Shown: piece after piece, positions 49,047-60,686 of the stretch
Numbering within the stretch: the first letter of the stretch is position 1
How the letters are laid out: each line of letters starts with the position of its first letter
Source of the DNA: Taxawa tesnikishii (nom. ined.)
Lineage: Eukaryota > Ascomycota > Dothideomycetes > Dothideales
Reading direction: 5' to 3'
DNA length: 64,000 nt
NCBI GenBank assembly: GCA_030247885.1
Contig: JAPDRO010000001.1
Location: 434,001 to 498,000, forward strand
Translations under genes and position numbers: made by a program
Notes under the pieces: generated by a model
What the model was told of the DNA's origin: nothing
Seen by the model: the letters and a program-made list of their open reading frames with translations, nothing else
The model's database searches: none

Positions 49047-50924
49047 AATAGGACGGAGTACATCCCGCGATTGCTGCCATAGCCGGCGCACGCATCAGGA
49101 TCTGCTGGGCCCAGTCTTCCGTCGCTTCCACTGTCGGCTCGGCAGTGAACGGCTTCCCATGGGCGCGGAGATTGGACGAAGAGAGGATATAGGCGGCGTG
49201 CTGAGCGAGTGCGTCTACGCTGAAGAGGTTACTCGGGCTCAGACTTGCCTGGAACGGGCCACTCAGGAACAGATTCGGGAAGTTATGGCACATGACACCA
49301 TGCAAGGTGCGGGGACCGTTTGCCGCCCATGACTCGCTCATAGTCTTGCCATCACGCCCGATTATGCTCATGTTCGCTTTCTCGGCCGGCGTGCCGAGGA
49401 AGGGGGAGCGGAAGCCTGTCGCGAAGATGATGATGTCGACGGGATAGGATTGCTCCTGGTCAGGGTCAGTTGGGTCGGAGATGATTAGGGAGTCAGAGGT
49501 AAGACGAGAGATCCCCTTGCCCGCGGTATCGAGTAGTGTGACATTGGGTCGGTTGAAGGAGGGTAGGTAGTCGTCGTGGAAACAGGGCCGCTTGCACCAT
49601 GTTGGGTACCATGCCTGCAATTTCTCCGCCGTGTTGGGGTCCTCCACTTCCCGCCTCGCCCGCGCTCGCACGCGATTCTGGCGAGCCAGGTCGAGCGCGC
49701 GCAGCTTAGACATGTATGCGGGAAACTCCTCCATGGTCATGGGGCCTGAGGGGTTGCCGGCTATGGCGACTAGACCAGGGGCGCGTGTCCACTCGTCGTC
49801 GACGAGGTTTGTGGAGGGTACTCTCTCCGTTGTGAATTGCTGATGGAAATTCCGAAGACGCTCGCGCTGCCAGCCTGGTGCTGTTGCTACGGACTTGTGA
49901 AACCATTCTGAGTCAGTTTCGCGTTGGTCGCGACGGTCAATTGCTGATGGCGTGCGTTGGACGACGTAGAGATGTTTTGACCAGCGCGCAAGGTGCGGGA
50001 TCACTTGCACTGCTGTCGCCCCTGTACCGATGATGGCCACGCGTTTGTCCTGCAAGTTCTTCAAGGACGGGTCTGTGGGCAATCCGCCAGTGAGTGCGTA
50101 ATTCCAGCGTGAAGTATGGAACATCTTCCCCTGATAGTCCATAATCCCCGGGGTAGCTGGCAACTTCGGCCAGTTCAGCACGCCGTTAACAGTGGCGACA
50201 AACTGGGCCCGCACATTCAGCTTCTGCGGCCCCTCCCTCTGCGCTCCTGCACAAGCTCGACCTTCCATTCTTTGACCGCTTCATCCCACTCCAGCTTCTC
50301 TGCTTTCGTCTGAAAGACAGCGCTGTTCGCTACACCCCATTTCTCCGCGACCAAATTGGCATATCCGCGGATCTCATCGCCGTAGGCGTAGCGGTGCCGC
50401 GGCATGTACCCCGTCTCCTCCAGCAGCGGCAGGTAGCTGTAACTCTCGACATCGCACATCAATCCTGGATAACGATTCCAATACCACGTGCCACCAAAAC
50501 CACCCGCGCTGTCGACAATTGTGATATCTTCAGGGCGGACGCCCGCCTCGACCATGCGCACGGCGTACATCAGCCCACCCAGGCCGGCACCGAGGATCAG
50601 GACGCGGCAGCGGTTATCGGGGAACATCTTGCGCGCGTCTTTGATTGCTGAAGGGTTGAGCCATGGATCCTCTTGGAAGTGGCGGAACTTGTCAGAGTGC
50701 GAGATATCCACGAACTGCTCGAGGCCATCTTCTCGTAGCCGCTTCGCACGCTCCTCGCCGTACCGCTTTTCGACTTGCAACGCGTCGACTCCGTTGATCC
50801 CATCATCGTAATAGGCCTGATCTGTGGCCATCTTGCCTGTCGTGGCCGTAGCCGCGATGCTATCCATCGGTGCTAGGCCGTTCGTGTGTGCCGCCACTGC
50901 GTACAAAGGGAATCCGAGAACCAT
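48916..50924 (-). CDS. Baeyer-Villiger-type flavin monooxygenase
   Basis: FAD- and NADPH-dependent monooxygenase of the phenylacetone/steroid/hydroxyacetophenone monooxygenase type. Single exon, 669 aa from 50924, or 650 from the Met at 50867. Marks: FAD-binding VLILGAGLGGLMYAVRM, GGTWYWNRYPG, the Baeyer-Villiger fingerprint GKMFHTSRWNY (F-x-G-x-x-x-H-x-x-x-W), NADPH-binding AIIGTGATAVQVIP, and the C-terminal IIFATGFRSPF. One slip in the C run at 50235-50237 separates the N-terminal third from the rest; one more base gives ERRGEGPQKLNVRAQFV and closes the frame. Its substrate is unknown. It stands alone, with no obvious pathway partners beside it. Confidence 0.87.
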
Positions 50925-51258
50925 CCCGACTTACCACTCAATATGTATGTTTATGTTGTCACCTGCAGCTGCTCGCCTTACCGTTAGGCCTCCCATCGCA
51001 GAAGAGGAGGATCCGAGCCAGAAAGCCAATATCCGAGCCGGAGGATTGCGATATAGGCGAAACTATCGCAAGACTACCGGCTACGCAAGCGCATGTATAT
51101 AGATCACGATGCAACATGCGTCGTGTGACACGTTATACATGGAAACACTGCAACAAGGTAGAGTGTTGGAAGATTAAAAGTTCGACATGGAAAAGGCAAA
51201 CGGCGAGTAGAGGAGGAGGAGGAGGAGATAGTCGATCTTCTTCATGATAGTGTACCAT

Positions 51259-51270
51259 CTTATCTTATCT
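51259..51270. promoter_or_regulatory. Paired GATA sites (AreA-type)
   Basis: CTTATCTTATCT, two overlapping TTATCT (reverse complement AGATAA) elements. Further single sites occur at 51641 (CTTATC), 51694 (TGATAAG) and 51954 (CTTATCT). AreA/NIT2 GATA factors are known to activate nitrate-assimilation genes; action here is inferred. Confidence 0.5.
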
Positions 51271-51338
51271 CCACATCTTCCAGGCTGAGACGTGGACCGA
51301 CTTGCTTGCGACATTCTCTAGCAAATAACACAACAGTC

Positions 51339-51527
51339 CTAACGGACCGCCCATAAACCCTCAAAGAAGGCAGGGTCCCCCTTTTCGAGGCCAAACTCTT
51401 GAGTGTACCACCTCAGGGCTGTGCAGAGCTGCGACGGGTCTGCAAGAGCCAAAGCCTCTCTCCTCACACGCAATTCCATGTTCCTCGTGCCCTGCTCGAG
51501 AATGGCTAGCACTGGCACCACGTTCAT
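51339..51527 (-). CDS. Short ORF, possible C-terminal remnant of a transcription factor
   Basis: 62 codons with a well-formed amphipathic, acidic-ending product (ALRWYTQEFGLEKGDPAFFE). The style recalls C-terminal tails of fungal-specific transcription factors, but no diagnostic domain is present and nothing recognisable continues upstream. Low confidence. Confidence 0.2.
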   Translation of the reverse strand: MNVVPVLAILEQGTRNMELRVRREALALADPSQLCTALRWYTQEFGLEKGDPAFFEGLWAVR

Positions 51528-51598
51528 ATGCCCAGCACCAAAGGATGCTCAGCACCACGGTTAGTCCAGCTCCATACCTCGCACCTCGCTGTGTCCGA

Positions 51599-51606
51599 CC
51601 GCGGAG
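51599..51606 (-). promoter_or_regulatory. NirA/NIT4-type binding site (CTCCGCGG)
   Basis: CCGCGGAG on the plus strand is the reverse complement of CTCCGCGG, an exact match to the NirA consensus CTCCGHGG from Aspergillus nitrate genes. It lies about 0.7 kb before the nitrate transporter ATG, near GATA sites, as expected for joint NirA and AreA control. Confidence 0.55.
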
Positions 51607-52227
51607 ATCCCTCTCTGACATGGCACAACGGTTGAGGTGTCTTATCTCGCTGCCCTGAGATAGAGGCGTCAGGGCTTGGCGTCCAGATTCCACTGATAAG
51701 GATTTCACATCGTTTTATTCCACAGAACAACCACGTCTCCGGGCCTTGCAGGTGGAGTTGTGGGGTTCGGGATGGACTGTTACACCCGTATCACCAAAGG
51801 AATCCGACGCCAGCCACACAGGTAAAGACATGTCCTCCCTCTACAGCCACAGAGCTGTCCGCCTTGTATAGCTTCACATGTGGGTTCAGCGGAAGGAATA
51901 AGACAAGAGGCACAAACAAGCAATATTTCCGCGGCTCTTCTTCTGCACGGTTTCTTATCTCTAGGCAATGGCGCCTTTTCTCTTGGTATACCTTGGCTCT
52001 CCAGCTCTACGTGAGTCGTCCCCGGCGTTGTTCACCATCTCGCTGCTTCGATGCGCCTTCTGCGCGGAGAAGATCATCTCAGCTTCACACTGGCAGGCGA
52101 AACAAGAACCTTGGCTTGTTTTGTTCTCCCTTCTGGAGCCACGTACAACCTAGCTAGCTTGAACGTTGGTGACACCAACTCTTCGGCCATCTAGTCTCTG
52201 CGATCACAAGGTCTTGGCCTCGGGATG

Positions 52228-52234
52228 TATAAAG
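52228..52234 (+). promoter_or_regulatory. TATA box of the nitrate transporter
   Basis: TATAAAG 87 bases before the ATG at 52315. Confidence 0.55.
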
Positions 52235-52314
52235 AAGAGCAATGGTACGTTGGGCGACGACTGTGCTCTCTTCGCCAGTACTCGTACAGGTAGTTTTCCG
52301 TAGCAAGGTTCAAG

Positions 52315-54112
52315 ATGGGCTTCAAACTCTCCTACCTCTGGGCTACCCCAGAGATCAATCCTATCAACAAAAAGCCAGGTCCGTTCCCGTCTTCAACGTC
52401 GTTGACATGTACGGCCGCGTCTTCTTCTTCTCCTGGTGGGGTTTCCTGATCGCCTTTTGGTCGTGGTGAGTCCCTCTGTCGCAAACAAAGAAGTAGGCGA
52501 CACCTCCTACTCACACGTTCTGCAGGTATGCCTTTCCGCCACTGCTCACGATCACGATCAAGAGAGACTTGAACCTCACGACGGCCGACGTCGCCAACTC
52601 CAACATTGTTGCACTCACGGCCACGCTCGTGGTCCGATTCATATGCGGTCCACTATGCGACCGCTTCGGTCCACGTAAGGTCTTTGCTGGTACTCTGCTC
52701 ATTGGCGCCATCCCTACAGCGCTCGCCGGAACCATCAGTTCCGCCTCAGGTCTGCTCACTATACGATTCTTCGTCGGCATTCTAGGTGGAGTATTCGTAC
52801 CATGTCAGGTTTGGTGTACCGGGTGAGGATTGCTATTCTCCTTCAAGCTGACAACTGTTTTGACGGTCGCGACGGCAGATTCTTCGATAAGAACGTGGTT
52901 GGCACTGCTAACGCTCTCGCTGGCGGCTGGGGCAATTCCGGTGGTGGTATCACTTAGTACGTTTTGCCCTCTGCCACGAAAAGAAGAATGCAGGGAGGAA
53001 ACTAACATACACATCAGCTTCGTCATGCCCGCCATCTTTGACTCGCTCGTCCATCAGCGCGGTCTCTCAGCCAGCAAGGCCTGGCGCGTGGCTTTCATTG
53101 TACCCTTCATCCTGATCACCGTCACCGCCATCGCCATGCTTCTGCTATGCCCCGATACTCCCGTCGGCAAATGGTCCGAACGCCATCACGCCCTCCCCAA
53201 TCCTACTATCGTTTCCACGGGTACGATCACCGCAGCTGCACCTCCGGCCAGCGATAGCGACAACGGGGAGTCGGTCTCGGCATTGACGTCGGAAGAAAAG
53301 CATTCGAAAGACAAACACGACCCCGAAGCCCTCGCCACCGTCGACACGGCCCAAGGGAAACCCTCGACGCAGCGAAGCACGAAGTCATCCTCGCCCCGAC
53401 CTGGTCCGAGATCGCCAGAATCTCCATCTCCCCGCAAACCCTCGCCCTCACCTTCCCTTACTTCTGTTCCTTCGGCGGCGAGCTCGCCGTCAACAGCATC
53501 CTCGGCTCCTACTACCTCAAGAACTTCCCCTACCTCGGCCAGACGGGGTCAGGCCGCTGGGCGGCAATGTTCGGCTTGCTCAACGTCGTGACGCGGCCCG
53601 CGGGCGGCCTGGTCGGAGACCTGCTGTACAAGTACGCGGGCCATTCGCTGTGGGCGAAGAAGGCGTGGATCCATTCCGTCGGCGTCGTGACGGGCGCGTT
53701 CCTGATCGCGATCGGAGTCCTGGACCCGCACGACCTGGCCACCATGATCGGGCTGATTGCGGGCATGGCGTTCTTCCACGAGGCGGGCAACGGAGCCAAC
53801 TTCGCCCTCGTGCCGCACGTGCATCCGTATGCGAATGGGGTCCTCTCCGGCATGGTCGGCGCTACTGGTAACTGTAAGTTCTAAAACCCCTCTCGAACCC
53901 GAATGGTTTCCGCAAAGCAACGTGTGGGTGGTGTGCGGTTGGCTGACGGTTGATGCTGCACAGTTGGCGGAGTCATTTTTGCCATCCTGTTCAGGTACCA
54001 TGGGAGTGATTATCATAAGGTGCTGTGGATTATCGGCATCATGCATATCGGCATCAACCTCGCAGTTTGCTGGATTAGACCCATCTCGAAGTCGCAGATT
54101 GGCGGAAGGTGA
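52315..54112 (+). CDS. nrtA: High-affinity nitrate transporter (NNP family, NrtA/CrnA-like)
   Basis: Plasma-membrane nitrate/proton symporter of the MFS nitrate-nitrite porter family. Five exons (52315-52465, 52526-52822, 52879-52956, 53018-53873, 53964-54112; introns 60, 56, 61 and 90 nt), 510 aa. Marks: [70 protein letters not shown], the first nitrate signature [17 protein letters not shown], a long cytosolic loop between helices 6 and 7 (the NrtA-type feature), and the second signature [20 protein letters not shown]. Two one-base slips occur, near 52376-52384 and 53355-53363; adding one base at each makes every exon phase and the total length exact. No nitrate or nitrite reductase gene is in the window. 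Confidence 0.93.
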
Positions 54113-54662
54113 AGGGGGACGAGGTTCGGAGACTTTGTCTTGTGCCTGCTTGGGTTGATGGTGGTTCATCTCGCGTAAGGTATTCAAAGATTGGAAGGGC
54201 CGGGAACAGAGAATCGAATGACCCGTTGTACAGTGTCTGGGACTGTAACAAAGTACTCGGCAGAATCAAGGGCTCATCCAAATTCTAGAGTGAGGCCAAG
54301 CTTGGGGTAGCTCACAAACGAACGTAGAGGACACGCAATCTGCAAGAGCCTTCGAAGACTGTGAGGCGCCACAGGGAGGACCAACCCGCTGGAGGCAAAC
54401 ACTCAATCTGCAGCGCAGATTGTGGACTCGCAGGTTGGCCCCTACGGTTCGTTTGGAGGACCGAAACGACGCCAAACAGTACACGAGGTAGCCAGATGTC
54501 GCCCTCAGGACATGGCACATTCCCAAAAATTGTGATGATTGTCAAGGAAAAGCACCCGGTTAAACCACTGCGATCGTCAAGCCGCTGCTCAGCTTCCAAC
54601 ACTCAGTCACTGTGAGTGTTTGAGATCTTCTCACTCTTATCCACCCGCAACCCTCAATCCCA
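54113..54662. other. Convergent 3' spacer between two transporters
   Basis: 550 bases. No gene, repeat or terminator-like element clearly seen. Confidence 0.5.
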
Positions 54663-56597
54663 CTACTCCACCTGCTCTCTCACCCTCCTCAACAAGGGCG
54701 CCCTCTCCCCGTCCTGTCCTCCATACGGCATCCTCCTAAACTCGCCTTCCTTGACCTTGCTCACCCTCCACGTTTTCTCCTCCTTCGCCTTCTCAAAGAA
54801 CTCCTGATTCTCCTCGAAGCTCCTGCCGCCGCTCTCCGGCTGATACAAGTACGTCCAAAGCCCCGCGAACGCGTTCGTGAAACCGAAGACGAGGAAGAGG
54901 TAGTAGTTCAGGTTGTTGAAGAGGATCGGAGTGAGCAGAGTCACGGCGAAGTTGGCGAGACCCCAAACGATGACGCTGACGGCTGTGCCCTGGGCGCGGG
55001 CGGTTGTGGGGTAGATTTCTGTGGGGATGAGCTGAGAGGGCGTGAGTTAGTGGACAGCGGAGGGAGGCGGAACGATAACACCACATATGAGTAGAGGGCA
55101 ACGAAAGTATGGGAAGACGAAGAGAAGAAAGGGAAATGAGAAGGAGAAGAGAAGGAGAATATAGGAGATCACGAACCCAGACAGTGGCGAGCCAGCCTAT
55201 ACCGAACGCACCGGTCGCGATATACAAGGCCACGATGCCGGGGACCGCAGGTGCCAGATTGGGGATGCCCAACTCATCGGCCTTGTTTGCCAGACCTCCG
55301 AACAGCGCCAGGAGGCAGAAACAAACCGTCAGCGCAATGCTTCCCTTCACCATGATACTTCTCCTGCCCACCGCATCAATGAGCAACCAGCTAAACGTCA
55401 TAAGGAAGAAATAACTGATATAGTTCCCCTGCGTCAAATACTCCGAAGTCCGCACAGGAAATCCGAGCAGCTCGAAGATCTGCGGACCGTATACAGAGAC
55501 GGCACCGTAGCCGGTCAAGGCCTGGTTCACCTGCCCCATGATGGTGATGATGGTGGGGTGAAATTGTGGATGGCCGGGCGTTAGCATGTCCTTGTAGGAG
55601 ACAGAAGACGCGGATTCTTGGTTGTGAGACTCAACGAGGTCGTCGATGCGTTGTTTGGCTTCGTCTTTGCCGTAGATGACCTCAAGAGCGGACTTGGCGT
55701 CGTCTTCGCGCTCGTGGAAGACGAACCACCTACGAAGATGTGTTTAGTAGTGCATTCTGAACGAGATTATGGGACACATACCGTGGGCTCTCCGGCAGGC
55801 GCTCAATAGCGGCTATCAACAGCACTGGGTAGATCTGCATGATGATGATCTGAGCGGTTGTGTCAGCCTCATGTTTGGTTTGGTCGTTTGTTGTGGGCTT
55901 GATCGGCTTACTGGGATCCGCCACGCCCATTGATTCTGTTTCCCCAAAGCCACAGTCACGGCGAGGTTGATCGCAAATGCCATGTTCAGGCCGAAGATAT
56001 TGGATTGGAACTCCTGCGCTAGCGCTTTTCCACGGGAGTCGTCTTCGCATAGTTCGGAGCTGTAGACGGGGACCACAGAATCGGCACCACCAACACCCAG
56101 ACCCATAACAACGCGTCCGACAAACATGCACGCCATGGCGCCGGACGAGAAGCCCAGGCCAGAAACAAACATGATGAGATTCCCGAGCGATGTTGTTGCG
56201 AGACAGAGGAACAGACTGATCTTACGACCATATCGATCGGCCAGGAAGCTGAAGATGACAGCGCCGACGGCGGTTCCGAGGTAGTAGACACTAACAATTA
56301 CACCGACGAGTGGATCCTCTTCTGGTATTCCCATGGTACTTAGGTAGTCCTGATTGGTGTTGATTAAGCTCATCATGCCCTGTCCGGATAAGCACATGTA
56401 GAAAACTCTTGGTGCTTGCCAGGTCTGCAAGTACGATACCTACCTGATCGTAACCGTAGAGCGCGATTGCAGTGGCCGAGAAGAACACGACCTAACGGTG
56501 TAAGTCATGGGATTGCCACAAAAGGGTACACTGCTCCTGCTTCCAGGCTTCTTACCTGCTGCTTCTTGTCATTGTAAAATGACTTGAGCGCCTCCAT
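54663..56597 (-). CDS. MFS sugar transporter (sugar porter family)
   Basis: Six exons (56597-56556, 56491-56444, 56379-55912, 55849-55782, 55729-55177, 55031-54663; introns 64, 64, 62, 52 and 145 nt) give 515 aa with no slip. Marks: FFSATAIALYGYDQGMMSLI in helix 1, FLADRYGRKISLFLC between helices 2 and 3, MGLGVGGADSVVPVYSSEL, IERLPESPRWFVFHERED, GQVNQALTGYGAVSVYGPQI, IDAVGRRSIMV, and the tail YLYQPESGGRSFEENQEFFE. The sugar cannot be read; the family includes hexose, pentose and quinate porters. The longest intron is strongly polypyrimidine on the sense strand (plus-strand purines at about 55100-55165). Confidence 0.88.
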
Positions 56598-57590
56598 ATT
56601 GGCGCTGCTGTACGGTGTGTGGATTTTGGCCAAAACACACTTCCACCAGATGAAGGTTTAGAACCAAATGATGCAACAAAACACGAGGCAGGTCGGAAAA
56701 CTGCAACTCGGAGACAGTGTGTAAGAGAGGAGAAGTCAGGACAAAGAGGAACTTGGCCTTTTCGCAAAGAAAGGCGTTTCTTGCAAAAGCCTCTACCGAG
56801 TCGTCATCCGGCCAATGACGAGATCGTGCAGGCATCGTGGATGCTGGATCTGATCTGTGCTTGCGAGGATTTGATTGACTGCGGGGAATCGGTGACAACC
56901 ATCGCGAGTGTTTGAACCATCACCTGACAGCCCTTCCGCAGGACAGCTGAACGGGGAACGACGTTTGAGCCACACGTGGACGCTGTACGGCCTCAAGATG
57001 GTGTGAAAGAAAAAGCTGATGAAGGTTGCCTGCCTGTGAAATGACGATTTTCTTTTTCGTCTTATTGAGTCGCGCCTTCAGTATGCCGTATCTCTTCGTC
57101 CATCCGGTCCGTGATCTGCTGCACTGCGGGCGGCTAAACTATGTAACGGAGGCGGCCGTCATATTTTGAAGTAGTGGGTTTTCCCTCAATTCCAGTGGTC
57201 GCCCAAACACAATGAGCAGTTACTTTGTAGACAGAAGGAGAACAAAAGATAGATGTTGGAAAAATAACAAACACGCGTGGGGTTCAGCAGCAACACGTTA
57301 TTGTCGCGTCATACCGGCCCAAGCCTGCAAGCGTACGAACAGGGATTGTCACATCCCTTGATATCTCTCGGTCCAGTCGAACTGCTGTTTGCGAATGTTC
57401 AACGTGGAATGGGTGTTTGTATGAGCATCTTGTAGAACCAAAGACTTCGTTCAGCACGACATCCCGCACGCTATGCAAAATCCAAGAAAACTCCTCATGC
57501 CGTGTGTTGTTCATGAGCATGCGGGCCTAACGCCGTGAATGCAACTACATCCCTCCATTCCGACCCTCGCATTCAAAAACGCCATCAAAA
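56598..57590. other. Intergenic region
   Basis: About 1.0 kb: promoter of the sugar transporter and 3' flank of the NIPA-like gene. No gene supported. Confidence 0.5.
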
Positions 57591-59150
57591 TCAGCCCGTC
57601 CGCTCGTTGCCGTTCTCATCGTTCCTTCGTCGTCTGCGCCACCAATCCCACTGATACCACGCTGCATCGTTGTCCTTCTGCCCCGTTTGTCTCGGAAGGG
57701 GTGCAGAGGCGCGACGCCGTGTGTCGGTCAAGGCAGTCGAGGGTGCCGTCTTTGCTCCGGCCAACGGCAACTTCCCAACGCCCTCTCCGCTTGCAGTGCG
57801 CTGCGGACCAGAGACAGATCTCCTGCCACTGCTGCTGCGACCATACCTCTGCGGTTTCATGGTCTCATGGTAGGCCTCCTCGTCCCGCAGCTCATCCCAA
57901 ATACCCTGTACCTCCTTGAACGTACTACGTCGTTTCCTTCTTCCAACCGGCATGGTGCCCTCCACCATGGCCTCTCTACGCAATAACGGTTCAGTCTCGG
58001 CAATGGCTGTTTCATCATCCTCGGCAGGGCTGTCTGAGAGAATTCCTCCACTTTCGTCCACCAATCCCATCCCAGGCGTCAGCGCCGTTTGCGGAAGATC
58101 AGCCTTCCCAAGTCTCGCAGTAGCTGCTGAATCATGGTCTTCGTCGCTGAGCCGCCAACTCAGTGCCAGGACGCCGGAGAGTAACACCACCGTCCCAAGG
58201 GCAATGAGGCCGGCATGTAAAGGCGGCAAACGATCCATTTGACGAAAGTAGATGAGACCGTCTAAGATAGCAATGATATTGTATACGCAGAACACAAAGG
58301 GGTATAAGACACTGGTAGTGACAAGCTTGAGGCCTCGGTGCAAGTAGTAAAGCTGCGTCAAGGCTAGCAACAGGAAGAGCAGGAGCAGGAGCCAGGACTG
58401 GTAACGGTTGAACTGGTTCTTGTGGTCGACGATTGTGCGGACCAGAAGTTCGACGGCGCTTTTGGCCAGCAGCAAGGAGTGCGCGGATAGGATGCCAGAT
58501 GCGAGACCGTAGGACATGCCACGTATAAAGCGGATCTGGGGTTTTTGACGCCGGTGGGCAGAGAGGCAGTATTGCAGGACAAAAGTTCCCGCCAGAACTG
58601 CGACTACGAGGACGAGCGTCAAGCTCATCCACACGATGAAATTGCGCACCACCAGTAGTGCTAGAAGCTGATTCAAATTGTGCGATGGTTCAGGAAGAGC
58701 CGAGAAGCGAGATATTAGCACTGCGCCTGCCGTAACCAGCAGAGTCCCCAGCGCTGTCCGCTTCGTGAAAGGTTCTTGGAGGATGATGCTCGCCATCAGA
58801 GCATTAAAGACCAGACCAGATGCTTGTAGTGTGCTGAGCAAGGGTAGTGGAAGCGTAGTGATCTGAATCGAGGAGCCAACGATGTTGCTCAGCAGGAACA
58901 GGGACATGCCGATTTGCCATCTTCGCCGTCTGTAGGGTGCGCGCCGCGGTATGTGATCCTCTTTCTCGTCTTCTAGCATGTGCGACTTGCGCTGCAGTGT
59001 AAGACCGACGGACTGGACGCAGGTCGAGAGAAGGCCGACGACGATGCCGAGCTGTGCATGGTGTTAGTGTCGTGTTTGTATTTGCCGCGTACGGTAGTGG
59101 TGGTATTGTTATCTTACGGCAACCGTCCCGCCAGGCGATAGAGAGGACAT
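57591..59150 (-). CDS. NIPA-like (DUF803) magnesium transporter / DMT-fold membrane protein
   Basis: Two exons (59150-59118, 59051-57591; intron 66 nt), 497 aa, in phase. The N-terminus MSSLSPGGTVA joins LGIVVGLLSTCVQSVGLTLQ, the first helix and QRKSH motif of NIPA proteins. Further helices include IGMSLFLLSNIVGSSIQITT, LPLLSTLQASGLVFNALMAS, LGTLLVTAGAVLI, GMSYGLASGILSAHSLLLAK and LYPFVFCVYNIIAILDGLI, about nine in all. A long polar C-terminal tail rich in Arg/Ser follows. Animal and plant NIPA proteins carry magnesium; fungal members are little studied, so transport activity is inferred. Confidence 0.82.
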
Positions 59151-59787
59151 TGTTGTCGGCGCATGCGGTGAAGCAAGTCCGGGGTAACGGTGATCGGGAG
59201 GTTCGTGTTATAGTCGCGCAGAGTGCATGTCGGTGAACGAAGCACAGGACGGCAGGACGAGACAGATATAGAGGAGCGTGTCAAACGAGGGCGGCGGACA
59301 GTCGGACGGGATTTCTTTGATGGTGTGGTGGTGGTAGCAATTGTAGGTAATGACGAGGAGAGTTGTTGTTCCGTACATGCATCTGGTCTGGTTCGGAGAT
59401 CAGGGCCAGCGCTCTTGGCACGTGCATGCATATTATTATGCGTACGCATGTCTCTGCATTAATCTGCACAACCAGGTCAAGAGCCGCCGGAAGCGAGCGA
59501 GACGAACGTCACGGACAGAAGCAACCACCAGTCAAGCAAGCCACGCTGGAAGCACACCTCTCTGATGCAAGTATAGCCAAAGATAACCTTTACCCACTCA
59601 GATATACCGACACCACCTACACTACATTGCGGGTATCGCACCACAGTCTGTCTCACGCCATTGCTGCTCCCACACTGCAGCTCCGTGGCATATCCTACCG
59701 CCTTCTCGCTTCAAAACAGCGCTGCTAAACTTCGACCGAAGCTTGACAACTCGATATCTTAATTAATAACTTACCGAAACCGTCAGC
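59151..59787. other. Divergent promoter between the NIPA-like gene and VMA4
   Basis: About 0.64 kb. Contains short palindromes around 59421-59451 (GTGCATGCAT and GCGTACGC). No gene supported. Confidence 0.5.
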
Positions 59788-60686
59788 ATGTCGCAGTCGC
59801 ACGGAATGTCGGACGACCAGGTATGCATCATGCTCGCTCCAGCATTGTCTTGTTCAGGCGCCTCATCAGTGCCGTGGATGTCTCATTACTCTGCCCAGAG
59901 AATCTTCCACGCTTTTGTTCAACTTCAGGGACCCAACCGTTAACAGAATGACTTCAGGTCGCTTCCGAGCTGCGGAAGATGACTGCCTTCATCCGACAAG
60001 AAGCCCTGGAGAAAGCCCGCGAAATCCAGCTCAAGGCCGACGAGGAGTTCGCGATCGAGAAGTCCAACCTAGTACGCCAGGAGACTTCGTCCATCGACTC
60101 TTCTTACGAAAAGAAGTTCAAGCAGGCCGGCATGTCCCAGCAAATCACCAAGTCCACTCTCGCGAACAAGGTTCGGCTAAGGCTCCTCTCCGCACGGCAG
60201 CAGCTGTTGGATGAGTTGTTCGAGGATGCTGGCAAGAAGCTGCCCGACTACACACAAGATGAGGGAAAATACCAGAGCATCCTGAAGAACCTGCTTCTGG
60301 AGGGAGTGTATGCGATGAACGAGAAGAAGGTGATTGTGAGGTGCAGGCAGAAGGACCAGGAGATCGTGGGCAAGGCGGCGGATGAGGCCAAGGCGGAATA
60401 CAAGGAGAAGCTGGGTGGGCGTGAGGTGGAAATTGCCATTGACGAGAAGGAGAGACTGCCCGAGGAGTCGTATGTTTCTTCCTCCATGCAGATCGATTAC
60501 GTCTGTCGGGTTACAGAGCTGATACGTTTTCGCAGTGCTGGCGGCGTCACGATCCTCAATGGAAGCGGCAAGATCGACATCAACAATACTTTTGAAGAGC
60601 GTCTGCATCTGCTCGAGTCCGACGCTCTGCCCAGCATCCGGACGACGCTTTTCGGCGAGAACAAGAACAGAAAATTCAAGGACTAA
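59788..60686 (+). CDS. VMA4: V-type proton ATPase subunit E
   Basis: Peripheral stalk subunit E of the vacuolar proton pump, pairing with subunit G. Three exons (59788-59820, 59958-60469, 60536-60686; introns 137 and 66 nt) give 231 aa, the usual length. Marks: VASELRKMTAFIRQEALEKA, EIQLKADEEFAIEKSNLVRQ, YEKKFKQAGMSQQITKST, and the C-terminal SAGGVTILNGSGKIDINNT, FEERLHLLESDALPSIRTTL. The second intron is a multiple of three without a stop, so an unspliced reading looks open, but removing it joins EES to AGGV as in homologues. Retention would insert 22 residues into the conserved core. Confidence 0.95.

Larger units (their letters stand above)
50925..52314. other. Divergent promoter of monooxygenase and nitrate transporter
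   Basis: About 1.4 kb rich in nitrogen-control sites (annotated separately) and a (GGA)n stretch near 51213-51229. A small minus-strand ORF at 51339-51527 may be a relic. Confidence 0.55.
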
